Shown here piece after piece: positions 9,296 through 18,025 of a DNA stretch of 64,000 nucleotides (positions within the stretch are counted from its first letter, which is position 1; the number at the start of each line of letters is the position of its first letter). The notes below the pieces were generated by a model that saw nothing but the letters and a program-made list of their open reading frames with translations, was not told where the DNA came from and ran no database searches. The position numbers were made by a program, and so were the translations under genes. The stretch spans positions 1,612,001 through 1,676,000 of the forward strand of contig NZ_JAJJMM010000001.1 in assembly GCF_020905295.1 (NCBI RefSeq). Direction: 5' to 3'. Origin of the DNA: Flavobacterium piscisymbiosum. GTDB lineage: Bacteria; Bacteroidota; Bacteroidia; Flavobacteriales; Flavobacteriaceae.

Positions 9296-10285
9296 ATGAG
9301 AATAGCCGTTGTAGGTGCCACTGGTATGGTTGGCGAGATAATGCTTAAAGTTTTAGCAGAAAGAAATTTTCCTGTTACAGAATTAATTCCTGTGGCTTCT
9401 GAGAAGTCAGTAGGAAAAGAAATTGAATATAAAGGTCAAAAATATAAAGTTGTAGGATTACAAACCGCAGTTGATTTAAAAGCTGATATTGCTCTTTTTT
9501 CTGCCGGAGGAGATACTTCGTTAGAATGGGCGCCAAAATTTGCAGCAGCAGGAACAACAGTTATCGATAATTCATCAGCATGGAGAATGGATCCGACAAA
9601 AAAATTAATCGTTCCGGAAATCAATGCAGATACTTTAACAAGCGCAGATAAAATTATTGCAAATCCAAACTGTTCTACTATTCAGATGGTTTTGACTTTG
9701 GCTCCATTGCATAGAAAATACAACATCAAAAGAATCATTGTTTCTACTTACCAATCGATCACCGGAACTGGTGTAAAAGCGGTAAGACAGTTAGAAAATG
9801 AATATGCAGGAGTTCAGGGAGAAATGGCTTATAAATATCCAATTCATAGAAATGCAATTCCACATTGCGATAGTTTCGAGGAAAACGGATACACTAAAGA
9901 AGAAATGAAATTAGTTCGTGAGACTCAAAAAATCCTTGGCGATAACACGATCAGAGTTACAGCTACTGCAGTTCGTGTACCAGTTGTTGGCGGACATAGC
10001 GAAGCTGTAAACGTGGAGTTTACCAATGATTTTGATGTAAACGAAGTTCGCGAAATTTTACACCATACAGATGGAGTAGTGGTTCAGGATAATTTAGATA
10101 CATTTACATACCCAATGCCATTGTATGCTGAAGGTAAAAATGATGTTTTTGTAGGTAGAATTCGTCGTGACGAAAGCCAGCCAAATACATTAAACATGTG
10201 GATCGTTGCTGATAACTTAAGAAAAGGTGCTGCAACAAACACCATTCAAATCGCTGAGTATTTAATTCAGGCAGGTTTGGTATAA
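9296..10285 (+). CDS. asd: Aspartate-semialdehyde dehydrogenase
   Basis: 329 residues, full length. It reduces aspartyl phosphate to aspartate semialdehyde with NADPH, the branch-point step towards lysine/diaminopimelate, threonine and methionine. The NADP-binding start is MRIAVVGATGMVGEIML; the catalytic cysteine is in NPNCSTIQM (Cys126); GGHSEAVNVEF and RVPVVGGHSE mark the substrate domain. It is transcribed alone from a consensus promoter and ends at a strong hairpin. No anomalies. Confidence 0.97.
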   Translation: MRIAVVGATGMVGEIMLKVLAERNFPVTELIPVASEKSVGKEIEYKGQKYKVVGLQTAVDLKADIALFSAGGDTSLEWAPKFAAAGTTVIDNSSAWRMDPTKKLIVPEINADTLTSADKIIANPNCSTIQMVLTLAPLHRKYNIKRIIVSTYQSITGTGVKAVRQLENEYAGVQGEMAYKYPIHRNAIPHCDSFEENGYTKEEMKLVRETQKILGDNTIRVTATAVRVPVVGGHSEAVNVEFTNDFDVNEVREILHHTDGVVVQDNLDTFTYPMPLYAEGKNDVFVGRIRRDESQPNTLNMWIVADNLRKGAATNTIQIAEYLIQAGLV

Positions 10286-10315
10286 GCGAGAGATTAAAGA
10301 AAATTGTTATAAAGG

Positions 10316-10353
10316 AAAAGCCGTAATTACAGTAATGTAATTGCGGTTTTTTT
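10316..10353 (+). terminator. Terminator of asd
   Basis: CCGTAATTACA-GTAA-TGTAATTGCGG stem followed by a run of T. Confidence 0.85.
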
Positions 10354-10389
10354 GTTTTTTGTAGACCGTACAATATTGCACATAATAAA

Positions 10390-10980
10390 ATGGAGAATCA
10401 GCGTTTAAGTAAAGTAAAGAATATTATGAATGAATTAATCGAAAAGTTAGACAAGCAATTAGCGAGATTACGACCAGAATATTATCAGGAACTTAAACCT
10501 TCTTTGAGCGATTTGGAAATTCAAAATTTAGAAGTACAATACAAAATCCAGCTTCCTGACGATTTAAAAACGCTTTACAAATGGAAAAATGGACAAAATC
10601 AAAACTGTTATGAATCTTTTGTGAATAACTCTATGTTTCTGTCTTTAGAAGATATACTGAGTACGGCAGCAGAGCTTACGTCAATGATAGGTTCTGATTT
10701 TGAAATTGAAAACTGGTGGAATGAAAATTGGATGCCTGTTTTTCATAATGGAGGAGGGGATTATATTTGTTTTGATTGCGAGGGTACTTTTACTGGAAAT
10801 GCTGGGCAAGTAATCGAATATTGGCATGCTGACGAGGATAGAAATGTAATAGCTCCCAATTTAATAGCTTTTATATCGCAAATTGTAAAGTATTACGAAA
10901 CAACTAATTCACAAGATTTTGATGAGTATTTTGAAATAGACAATGTAGATAATTATCCGCTGGTATTCAGTGTTCAATAA
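10390..10980 (+). CDS. SUKH (SMI1/KNR4) family immunity-like protein
   Basis: 196 residues. The hallmark SUKH start is PSLSDLEIQNLEVQYKIQLP followed by DDLKTLYKWKNGQ, the conserved 'P..l...y...nG' segment; later WMPVFHNGGGDYICFD matches the 'W.pi...g.g.y...D' block. SUKH proteins are the commonest immunity proteins of bacterial polymorphic toxin systems and neutralise many toxin types by direct binding in the cytoplasm. It is the first of a same-strand set of small immunity-like genes running to about 13 kb with no toxin gene in sight. The partner toxin is unknown. Confidence 0.85.
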   Translation: MENQRLSKVKNIMNELIEKLDKQLARLRPEYYQELKPSLSDLEIQNLEVQYKIQLPDDLKTLYKWKNGQNQNCYESFVNNSMFLSLEDILSTAAELTSMIGSDFEIENWWNENWMPVFHNGGGDYICFDCEGTFTGNAGQVIEYWHADEDRNVIAPNLIAFISQIVKYYETTNSQDFDEYFEIDNVDNYPLVFSVQ

Positions 10981-11051
10981 ATTACAATAATCGTAAAGGA
11001 TTAAATTGGATAGATAATTAAGAAGCAATATAATCATAAATTAGAAAAATA

Positions 11052-11453
11052 ATGAGAACAGAGATAAGTCATTTTTGGTTAGGAAAATTCAAATCGGAAG
11101 ATGAATGTTTTGATTTTGTAGGTGAGGACAACACGTATTATGAAGAGGATGATATAGAAGAGAAGTACATTTCTGAATTTGCAAAATCACAAGGCGAAAT
11201 TTTTTTAGATCATGATTTTATGGAAAGCGGATTTGAAAATGAGGCTGTTTCTTTCGAAGAAAAATTTTCAAAATATTCGTATGCTGATCAATGGATTGCT
11301 GAAGTAAAAAACAGATTGCATGATCAAAAGCAAAATCTGGAAGATATTAATACGCTCGTATTTATTTCGAAAGATCAAATTGAAAAGCCTGTTTCTGTAA
11401 TGAACTCTAAATTTGATTTATTGTATATAGGAGAAATCGAATACAATATTTGA
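11052..11453 (+). CDS. Imm22-like immunity protein
   Basis: 133 residues, very acidic. The start SHFWLGKFKSEDECFDFV and then the acidic stretch EEDDIEEKYISEFAKSQGE with FLDHDFMES match my memory of the immunity protein 22 pattern ('S.WlG.f.seeel..y', 'S.F..d.gi..yDeDf.E'). Such acidic proteins commonly neutralise basic nuclease toxins. The setting between two SUKH genes agrees. The toxin partner is not in the window. Family assignment is from pattern memory, so moderate. Confidence 0.65.
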   Translation: MRTEISHFWLGKFKSEDECFDFVGEDNTYYEEDDIEEKYISEFAKSQGEIFLDHDFMESGFENEAVSFEEKFSKYSYADQWIAEVKNRLHDQKQNLEDINTLVFISKDQIEKPVSVMNSKFDLLYIGEIEYNI

Positions 11454-11561
11454 TTTACATAGACATAGTTTTGTGATTATGTTATGTGTTTTATTTAAAG
11501 TGAAACGACTAGTAGGCACTTTTAAAATCGATGTTTCTATGTGTTAAAATAAAAGACAAAG
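11454..11561. repeat. Intergenic repeat of the 'CACATAGAAACATAG' family
   Basis: ACATAGACATAGTTTTGTGA and ATGTTTCTATGTGTTAAAAT flank the spacer between the two immunity genes. The same family is dense at 33.1-33.8 and 43.1-43.2 kb. Confidence 0.6.
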
Positions 11562-12107
11562 ATGGATGAAAAACGTATCTTAGCTATTATAAATAGAAAT
11601 AAAATGAACTTCGACAATTATAAAATAATTCCAAATTACAAGACCAATAAAACAGACTTGTTTCTTGCTGAAAACGAAGATATTCTGGCTTGCGAAAAGA
11701 CTTTGAATATTGTTTTTGATGAAGATTATAAAGAATATGTTTTGAATTACGGAAGTGGAATTCTGGGCGGAACTTACGTGCGTATTTATCTTCCTGAAAC
11801 TATAATACTCACGATGGATGAATGGAAAAGCCGCATAACCGAATATTGGTTTTGGGATGAAGGTGCAGCTGTTTTATCAAAAGAGGAAGTGCTAAACTCA
11901 GTTCGAATTGGAGATACTTACGATGGAGATGAAATTATTGTTTTTAAAAACGAATATTTTATTTTGCCAAGACATAGCGAGATGATTTATAAAGCCGGGA
12001 ATACACTGGAAGAAACTATAAACTGGTTGTGTTCCTCAGGGATTCTTACCGAAGCATTTTCTGAAAGAGAATTTGAACCTTTTGATCCGGGTAATTTGAT
12101 AGGATAA
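11562..12107 (+). CDS. SUKH family immunity-like protein
   Basis: 181 residues. The N-terminal part aligns with the SUKH fold: ENEDILACEKTLNIVFDEDYKEYVLNYG (quoted in part here: CEKTLNIVFDEDYKEYVLN) corresponds to the 'E..lg..lP..y..fl...nG' block, followed by an SGILGGTYVRIY strand and SKEEVLNSVRIGDTYDGDE. It is probably a cytoplasmic toxin-neutralising protein of a polymorphic toxin locus. Its last 70 bases have a decayed second copy at 12970-13042, showing past tandem duplication in this array. Confidence 0.75.
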   Translation: MDEKRILAIINRNKMNFDNYKIIPNYKTNKTDLFLAENEDILACEKTLNIVFDEDYKEYVLNYGSGILGGTYVRIYLPETIILTMDEWKSRITEYWFWDEGAAVLSKEEVLNSVRIGDTYDGDEIIVFKNEYFILPRHSEMIYKAGNTLEETINWLCSSGILTEAFSEREFEPFDPGNLIG

Positions 12108-12183
12108 TTTCAGAAAAAATAATTTGGCAATAATACAATTGCAATCTTCAGTTAGTAATTATAATAATTTTAGAAAAAGTAAA

Positions 12184-12945
12184 ATGAGGCTTAATGAAAG
12201 ACAAATACAATATGGATTCGATTATTATTTCAAAGAGGAAGTCGATAAGATAAGATGTATTACAGAAGTTTCAGAATACAAAGGAGAAACTAATTTAAGG
12301 ATTTGTTGTACTCAATTAGATTCATTTACTCCCAAATTTCAATCTGTAAAAGAAAAAAAAAGGGTGCTAAATGAATGGTGTGATTTTTTAAAAAATTCTC
12401 CCCATTCATTTACTGAATTAACATTTGTATCAAGAATGCCCCAAGAATTATTTGATGCAGTATGTTGTCAAAAAAACTTAAAAAACTTAAAAATAAAGTG
12501 AGGCGTGTATAAAGACCTATCTCAAATCGAAAACTTACAGAAACTTGAACTTTTAAGTATTGGCTCAGGAGCTGGCGTAACAAGTATATTGCCAATAAGT
12601 AAATTGACTAGTCTGATTGGATTATCGGTTGAGAACTTCCAAAAAATATCTGATTACAGTGTGTTAAGTAGATTGAAAAACTTAGAAATTCTAAGTATTC
12701 TTGGTGATGGGATGGCACCAAAATATATTAAAATTGATTCATTAGGCTTTTTAGAAGAAATGGGACAACTCCGACTATTTCGACTTTTAACAGCCAGATT
12801 ACAAAGTAAAGATTATAAACCTCTTCTAAAATTAGAAAAAATAGAACATTTGTCAATAGGAAAGTCCAAAGAAATAACGGCTTTATTGTATGAGCAATTT
12901 TTAGAACTGCCTGAGTTAAAATGGGGTTTGAATAGCCAAGGATAA
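12184..12945 (+). pseudogene. Leucine-rich-repeat-like gene interrupted by in-frame TGA
   Basis: One continuous frame from ATG 12184 to TAA 12945 is broken by a single TGA at 12499-12501. Before it the protein reads CQKNLKNLKIK; after it GVYKDLSQIENLQKLELLSIG, with further leucine-rich-like strands (SKLTSLIGLSVENF, LSRLKNLEILSILGDG). The leucine repeat register runs straight across the stop, and TGG (Trp) to TGA would be one substitution, so this looks like a recently disabled gene of about 253 codons. No good start follows the stop immediately (GTG 12505). Function is unknown; LRR-like proteins do occur in immunity arrays. Alternatives are two separate proteins, read-through, or a sequencing error. 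Confidence 0.7.
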
Positions 12946-12969
12946 ATTATAATTTCGGAAATAAAAAGA

Positions 12970-13042
12970 TCAAGTTTCATCAGGAATATTGACCAAAGCC
13001 TTTTCTGAAAGAGAATTTTAACCTTTTGAGGATCAGTGCTAA
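12970..13042 (+). pseudogene. Decayed 3' end of a second SUKH gene
   Basis: This stretch resembles the 3' end of the SUKH gene at 12030-12096: CCTTTTCTGAAAGAGAATTT versus GCATTTTCTGAAAGAGAATT. Its translation SSGILTKAFSEREF parallels SSGILTEAFSEREF, after which a GAA codon has become TAA. The 5' part of the copy is not present. Confidence 0.75.
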
Positions 13043-13079
13043 ATGTTGTGGAGCAGCCTACAAATGCTGACTATTTTTT

Positions 13080-13230
13080 TACCGCAGAGAAACAAAGATT
13101 TTATCTAAGAATGTCTTATAAAACACAGAGTTCGCAAAGCTAAATCAATATACAGCTTTGCGTCCCGAGGCTTCGGGATGCCTTTTATAAAAAGCTAAGA
13201 GTATAAAAACCTAGAGATCTTTGCGGTAAT
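13080..13230. repeat. Intergenic repeat cluster ('CCGCAGAGAAACAAAG' type) with palindrome variant
   Basis: Family of TTTGCG-type inverted repeats. It contains TCCCGAGGCTTCGGGA (13163-13178), a near-palindromic variant of the 18-bp element found widely later in the window. Confidence 0.6.
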
Positions 13231-13296
13231 TTTTTTGCTTCAGAGGTTTTAGGAGTGATTGTCTTTTGATCCAAATGAACTTACATAAGATTCTAA

Positions 13297-13350
13297 AAAA
13301 AATTCCAAATCCCAAAGAGCAGCTGCTAGTTGGAATTTGGAATTTTTAAA
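13297..13350. terminator. Hairpin downstream of the ferredoxin gene
   Basis: AAAAATTCCAAATCCCA and TTGGAATTTGGAATTTTT are inverted arms separated by about 17 bases. It lies beyond the ferredoxin stop on the minus strand and can serve as terminator; the TTGGAATTTGGAATTTTT arm recurs near 53215. Confidence 0.5.
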
Positions 13351-13367
13351 AAATTGTAATTTATTGT

Positions 13368-13685
13368 TTAGTATTCAGGAGCTAATTCTAATTCTAATCC
13401 TTCTAACTCGGTAGTAATTGGAATCTGACAACCCAAACGGCTATTTGATTTAACGTAAAATGCTTCCGACAGCATGGCTTCTTCTTCATCTCCCATTTCA
13501 GGTAATGCAACATCATTAAGAACATAACACTGGCAAGAAGCACACATGGCCATTCCGCCACAGGTTCCTTCAACAGGTAGTTCGTATGCTTTGCATAACT
13601 CCATTATATTCATTGCCATATCAGTTGGAGCTTGTAACTCGTGTATAACTCCTTCTCGATCTTTAATCTTTATTAATACATCCAT
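13368..13685 (-). CDS. 2Fe-2S ferredoxin (adrenodoxin type)
   Basis: 105 residues. The cluster ligands are visible as Cys42, Cys48 and Cys51 in GTCGGMAMCASC and Cys86 in RLGCQI, spacing C-x5-C-x2-C-x34-C, typical of adrenodoxin/ISC-type ferredoxins; one extra cysteine (Cys53) follows. It is a soluble electron carrier. It lies near a NifU-like scaffold protein and an Mrp carrier on the same strand, so a role in iron-sulfur assembly or in feeding a redox enzyme is likely. Confidence 0.93.
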   Translation of the reverse strand: MDVLIKIKDREGVIHELQAPTDMAMNIMELCKAYELPVEGTCGGMAMCASCQCYVLNDVALPEMGDEEEAMLSEAFYVKSNSRLGCQIPITTELEGLELELAPEY

Positions 13686-13745
13686 TTTAATTATTTGGAA
13701 TTTTACTGGTTAGGATTTTATAACGTGAAAAAATCCCTAATTACA

Positions 13746-14228
13746 TTAACTATTTTTTAAACTAAATGCGTATTCTTTTTTGCTTCCTTCTTTAGGGCGC
13801 ATTTTTACGCCAAGGATATTTCCGTTTTTCTCTAGTATAGTAACAAAAGCAATTACAGAATAATAATCTTTATCTGATTGAAAGATCAGAGTACCTTCGT
13901 AAGTAGAATTCATTACTCCCTGCTTGTCTGTTGTTACAGATACTTTTCGGGGATGTGCAAACTGTGCAGCACTATAAGTGGCTTTGTTCGAAAATTTAGC
14001 TTTTCCATTACAGAAATCGTATAAGAAATCATAATTTCCAATTCTTAGACTGCCTTCTTCCTCATTTGCGGTAGTCGAAAATACGATCTGACCTGAGTAT
14101 TTAAAATCTGACCATTCTTCTGATTCGTTTAACCAGGCTTTGTCAACAATTAATGTTTGCGTAGTTTGCTGAGCATAATTCACAGAAACAAAAAATAGCA
14201 ATAAAAATAGAGCGTAATAGTTCTTCAT
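13746..14228 (-). CDS. Secreted hypothetical protein
   Basis: 160 residues with a clear signal peptide (MKNYYALFLLLFFVSVNYAQ). The mature protein is rich in beta strands (SGQIVFSTT, LRIGNYDFLYDF, YEGTLIFQSDKDYYSVIAFVTI) and resembles a small lipocalin-like or barrel domain, but no family is recognised. It sits between the ferredoxin and the NifU-like gene on the same strand; a functional link is unproven. Confidence 0.6.
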   Translation of the reverse strand: MKNYYALFLLLFFVSVNYAQQTTQTLIVDKAWLNESEEWSDFKYSGQIVFSTTANEEEGSLRIGNYDFLYDFCNGKAKFSNKATYSAAQFAHPRKVSVTTDKQGVMNSTYEGTLIFQSDKDYYSVIAFVTILEKNGNILGVKMRPKEGSKKEYAFSLKNS

Positions 14229-14443
14229 AAATTTAAGATTTTGGGGTTATGTGACAAATTTAAGTTAAATATGTAACAATTCCTTAACTAAAACTCTTAA
14301 ATCTTTACGTTGTTTTTTGCTAAATCCGCAATAACTGGCTTTGTTTACGTAATATTTTTTAAAAATCGCAAACCAAAGCGCTTAAAGAACTATTATTCTT
14401 GTTAATTGGTTGAGTCTGAAAAGCAGAAAAATAGTGTTTTTTA

Positions 14444-14683
14444 TTACATTATATTTACCACAGTTTCAATTTGTGGGGCATACTTTTTTATTGTTGTTTC
14501 AACTCCCGCTTTTAGCGTCATTTGGTTTACACTACAGCTAATACATGCTCCTTCAAGACGCACTTTGACATGTTTGTCATCGTCTATAGAAATTAGCGTA
14601 ATGTCTCCTCCGTCAGAATTTAAAAAAGGTCTGATTTCGTCAAGAGCTAATAATACGTTGTTTGTTAATTCTTCTGTTGTCAT
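14444..14683 (-). CDS. NifU C-terminal domain iron-sulfur scaffold/carrier
   Basis: 79 residues consisting only of the NifU C-terminal (Nfu) domain. Features: LDEIRPFLNSDGGDITLISI and the cluster-binding pair in GACISCSVNQMTLKAG (C-x2-C). Nfu proteins bridge a 4Fe-4S cluster in a dimer and hand it to apo-enzymes. The gene is followed by the Mrp gene upstream on the same strand, a common pairing for late iron-sulfur maturation. Confidence 0.92.
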   Translation of the reverse strand: MTTEELTNNVLLALDEIRPFLNSDGGDITLISIDDDKHVKVRLEGACISCSVNQMTLKAGVETTIKKYAPQIETVVNIM

Positions 14684-14794
14684 AATATTAATGTGTCAAT
14701 TAGAGAATTCGAGAATTAGATAATGCTTAAAGAAAATTTTAAATTCTATTCTCCCAAGAGCATTATCTAATTGCCTCATTATCTCATTATCTAA

Positions 14795-15925
14795 TTATTT
14801 TTTAACTGCTGAACAACCTGCCATAGTTGTAATTTTAATGGCTTCTGTTGCAGGTAAAGTGTCATTTCTGTTTACTACTTCCTGTACAACGTTTCTGGTG
14901 ATTTCTTCAAAAACAGTTTCTATTACAGATGCAGTTTGCATTGCAGCAGGACGACCGTAATCTCCGGCTTCACGAATAGATTGTACAATTGGTACTTCAC
15001 CTAAAAACGGAACATCTAAATCTTCGGCCAGGTTTTTTGCACCTTCTTGTCCAAAGATATAGTATTTATTGTCAGGTAATTCTTCGGGTGTAAAGTACGC
15101 CATATTTTCGATAATTCCCAAAACAGGAACATTGATGTTGTCCTGCATGAACATAGCCACTCCTTTTTTAGCATCGGCAAGAGCCACAGCCTGAGGAGTA
15201 CTTACTACAACAGCACCGGTAATTGGCAATGATTGCATGATCGAAAGGTGAATATCTCCGGTTCCTGGAGGTAAGTCGATTAACATAAAGTCTAAATCGC
15301 CCCAATCTGCATCAAAAATCATTTGGTTCAATGCTTTTGCAGCCATTGGACCTCTCCAGATTACGGCTTGGCTTGGCGCAGTAAAGAAACCAATAGAAAG
15401 TATTTTAATATCATAACTTTCAACAGGTTTCATTTTTGATTTTCCATCAACGTTTATCGAAATTGGTTTTTCGTTTTCAACATCAAACATAATTGGCATC
15501 GATGGCCCGTAAATATCTGCATCAAGAATACCTACATTAAAACCCATTTTAGCAAGTGTTACAGCAAGATTTGCAGTAACAGTCGATTTCCCGACACCAC
15601 CTTTACCAGAGGCAACGGCAATAATATTTTTGATTCCAGGAATAGCTTTTCCTTTTATCTCATTAGGATTTTCCTTTGCTTCAACCTTAATGTTTACTTT
15701 GATTTTTGCGTCAGGAGATACCAATTCAAGAATTGTTTTTTTGATATCATCTTCGGCTCTTTTTTTAATGTGCATTGCAGGTGTGTGTAAAAGTAAATCT
15801 ACCACAACTTCATCACCAAAAGTGATAACATTGGCAACAGCACCACTTTCAACCATATTTTTTCCTTCTCCGGCTATAGTGATTGTCTCTAGAGCTTTAA
15901 GAATTTCTTTTCTATCTAATTTCAT
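14795..15925 (-). CDS. Mrp/ApbC-type P-loop iron-sulfur carrier ATPase
   Basis: 376 residues. An N-terminal MIP18/DUF59 domain (about 1-80) is followed by the NTPase with a deviant Walker A GKGGVGKST (107-115), ILDADIYGPSMP and LIDLPPGTGDIHLS. The family transfers 4Fe-4S clusters in an ATP-dependent manner. Oddity: the cluster-binding CxxC usually found after 'ENMxYF' is replaced here by FTPEELPDNKYYIFG, so ligands must differ; I believe this is common in Bacteroidota homologues. It is transcribed with the Nfu gene. Confidence 0.92.
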   Translation of the reverse strand: MKLDRKEILKALETITIAGEGKNMVESGAVANVITFGDEVVVDLLLHTPAMHIKKRAEDDIKKTILELVSPDAKIKVNIKVEAKENPNEIKGKAIPGIKNIIAVASGKGGVGKSTVTANLAVTLAKMGFNVGILDADIYGPSMPIMFDVENEKPISINVDGKSKMKPVESYDIKILSIGFFTAPSQAVIWRGPMAAKALNQMIFDADWGDLDFMLIDLPPGTGDIHLSIMQSLPITGAVVVSTPQAVALADAKKGVAMFMQDNINVPVLGIIENMAYFTPEELPDNKYYIFGQEGAKNLAEDLDVPFLGEVPIVQSIREAGDYGRPAAMQTASVIETVFEEITRNVVQEVVNRNDTLPATEAIKITTMAGCSAVKK

Positions 15926-16343
15926 TTTAATCTCTGTTTTCTATTGATAAAAATCAATTTACGCATTGTGTTTATTTAAACTGATTTCAGACTACAAAGA
16001 TAACAGATTATGTTGGGATTCAAACCCTTTTAAATTGTATTTATTGATATCAGGATTAGTCAAAACGATTCTGGAGTTTTGTAAACGCTTTCTTATAACA
16101 AAATACAGCGACTATTTTCGATCTGAAAAATATAACAGGAAAACTTTTTTAGTAAAAATTAAGGAATTTTACGATAAATTTTTAGAGTGAAGATGAATAA
16201 AATATCAATAATCTTAGCTATATTTGAGTACCCAAATTTATGATATCCAATCTTTGAAAAGTATATGAAAGCCTCATTTTTGGACAAATTATGGGTTTCG
16301 GTATTTTTTGAATAGAATTTCCTTCTAATTTAAATCTAAAAAT
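15926..16343. other. Intergenic region before the L,D-transpeptidase
   Basis: About 420 bases with no convincing gene. A TATATTTG box at 16219-16226 could be a -7 element for the downstream gene, giving a leader of over 100 bases. No repeat of the common families is seen. Confidence 0.4.
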
Positions 16344-17963
16344 ATGCGAAATTTTACTTTTTTACCTGTAATTATTGCGGTTAGTTTTTTGATGTCTGCT
16401 TTTGAATCTTCTGCTAAAGAGACACTTCTGAAAAATAAAAGAACGGAATTTGAAAATATTTTTGGATCAGGAAAATATGTTTCAAAAGCTACTGTTGACG
16501 CGGAATCAATTACTCAGTTTTACAAAAAATATCCCAAATTAAAAAAATACCAAAATGATGTTCTGGATCTTTATAAAAAGAAAGAATATAAGTTGATCTG
16601 GTACGATGATAAAAGTGTTAGCGAATTTGGGGCACTGTTGTATCACAAAGTTCAACTGCTTAACGATCAGGGTATAAAGGCGACTATGCCTTATATGGAT
16701 TTGGTAGATGATGTTTTTAATGAAAATGTTACTGCTGATTTACCTCAAATCGATACAGAACTTTTATTATCGAATATGTATGTGTTTTATGCCAGTAATG
16801 TTTATTCGGGCGTTGATCCTGCAACTTTAAAGAAAATAGGTTGGTTTTTGCCTGCCAAAACGATTTCGTATGTAAAGATTTTAGATTCGCTAATGGTCGA
16901 TCCGGACAGACTAAATAAAGATGAAAATCTTTTATTTGGTCAATATTATAAATTAAAGGCAGCATTAAAAAAATATCGAAACATAGAAAAAAACAATCTA
17001 TGGACAAAAATTGATATCGATGCCGCTAATTATAAAGACCTGAGACCTTTTGATAGTGGAGTTGCAGTAAAACAAATCAGACAGCGTTTGTTTGTGATTG
17101 GAGATTTGGCACAAGATTCTAAAAGCCAGGTTTATGATGAAGAAATGATGGCGGGTATTTTAAAGTATAAAGCAAGATATGGCCTAAAACTAAATTATGC
17201 TTTAACTAAAGAACATATCGACCAAATGAATGAACCCATTGGTAACAGTATAAAAACGATAATGCTAAACATGGAACGCTGTCGGTGGATACCAGCACAA
17301 TTGGCGCAGGCAAGCGAATATGTTATGGTAAATATTCCGTCGTTTAAACTGGTATATGTTAAAAATGGAAAATACGAATTAGTATCGGATGTTTTTGTTG
17401 GAACCAGAATGACCGAAACTGTAATTTTTAGTGGTAATATGGACAGGATTGTGTTTAGTCCGTATTGGTATGTGCCGCAGAGTATCATTAAAAACGAATT
17501 AAAACTAAAAATGGCAGAAGATAAAAAGTATCTGGCCGATCACAATATGGAATGGAACGGAGGGAATGTGAGACAAAAACCTGGGCCTAAAAACTCTTTG
17601 GGACTGGTTAAATTTATGTTTCCAAATCCCAATGATATTTATTTGCATGATACGCCGGCCAAAAGTTTGTTTGAGTTCGAAAAACGTATTTTTAGCCACG
17701 GATGCATCAATGTAAAAGAAGCAAAAGGTTTGGCACTTGCTATTTTAAAAGACAATCCTGACTGGCCGGCAGATAAAATAGATCAGGCCATGAGTGGTGA
17801 AAAAGAAACTACCTGCATGCTGAAAAACAAAATTCCTATTTATATAGGTTATTTTACAGCATGGGTAAGCGAGGATGGGGATATTGGTTTTTATCCGGAT
17901 GTATATGACAGAGATCCGCAATTGGACAAATTACTGTATTCAGACTCTGTAGCAGCAAAATAA
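16344..17963 (+). CDS. L,D-transpeptidase (YcbB/LdtD-like)
   Basis: 539 residues with an N-terminal signal-like segment. A scaffold region (about 60-240) precedes a peptidoglycan-binding-like repeat (about 230-285, FDSGVAVKQIRQRLFVIGD) and a YkuD catalytic domain (about 320-490). The active site is HDTPAKSLFEFEKRIFSHGC, with catalytic Cys454 in SHGCIN. These periplasmic enzymes make 3-3 crosslinks in peptidoglycan or attach proteins to it. The arrangement and length match the YcbB class. It is followed by a bidirectional terminator, and appears to be transcribed alone. Confidence 0.93.
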   Translation: MRNFTFLPVIIAVSFLMSAFESSAKETLLKNKRTEFENIFGSGKYVSKATVDAESITQFYKKYPKLKKYQNDVLDLYKKKEYKLIWYDDKSVSEFGALLYHKVQLLNDQGIKATMPYMDLVDDVFNENVTADLPQIDTELLLSNMYVFYASNVYSGVDPATLKKIGWFLPAKTISYVKILDSLMVDPDRLNKDENLLFGQYYKLKAALKKYRNIEKNNLWTKIDIDAANYKDLRPFDSGVAVKQIRQRLFVIGDLAQDSKSQVYDEEMMAGILKYKARYGLKLNYALTKEHIDQMNEPIGNSIKTIMLNMERCRWIPAQLAQASEYVMVNIPSFKLVYVKNGKYELVSDVFVGTRMTETVIFSGNMDRIVFSPYWYVPQSIIKNELKLKMAEDKKYLADHNMEWNGGNVRQKPGPKNSLGLVKFMFPNPNDIYLHDTPAKSLFEFEKRIFSHGCINVKEAKGLALAILKDNPDWPADKIDQAMSGEKETTCMLKNKIPIYIGYFTAWVSEDGDIGFYPDVYDRDPQLDKLLYSDSVAAK

Positions 17964-17966
17964 AAA

Positions 17967-18005
17967 AAGAAACCCGCCAAATTGCTAAAATTTGGCGGGT
18001 TTCTT
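17967..18005. terminator. Bidirectional terminator
   Basis: AAGAAACCCGCCAAAT and ATTTGGCGGGTTTCTT form a near-perfect 16-bp stem with A and T flanks, placed between two convergent genes. Confidence 0.9.
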
Positions 18006-18025
18006 AAAAAAAATGGTCTACAAGG

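Noticed and set aside
15966..16190. 74-codon plus-strand frame before the L,D-transpeptidase
   Set aside because: No family pattern, starts inside the upstream leader of the divergent Mrp gene and has no promoter or conserved start; more likely chance.
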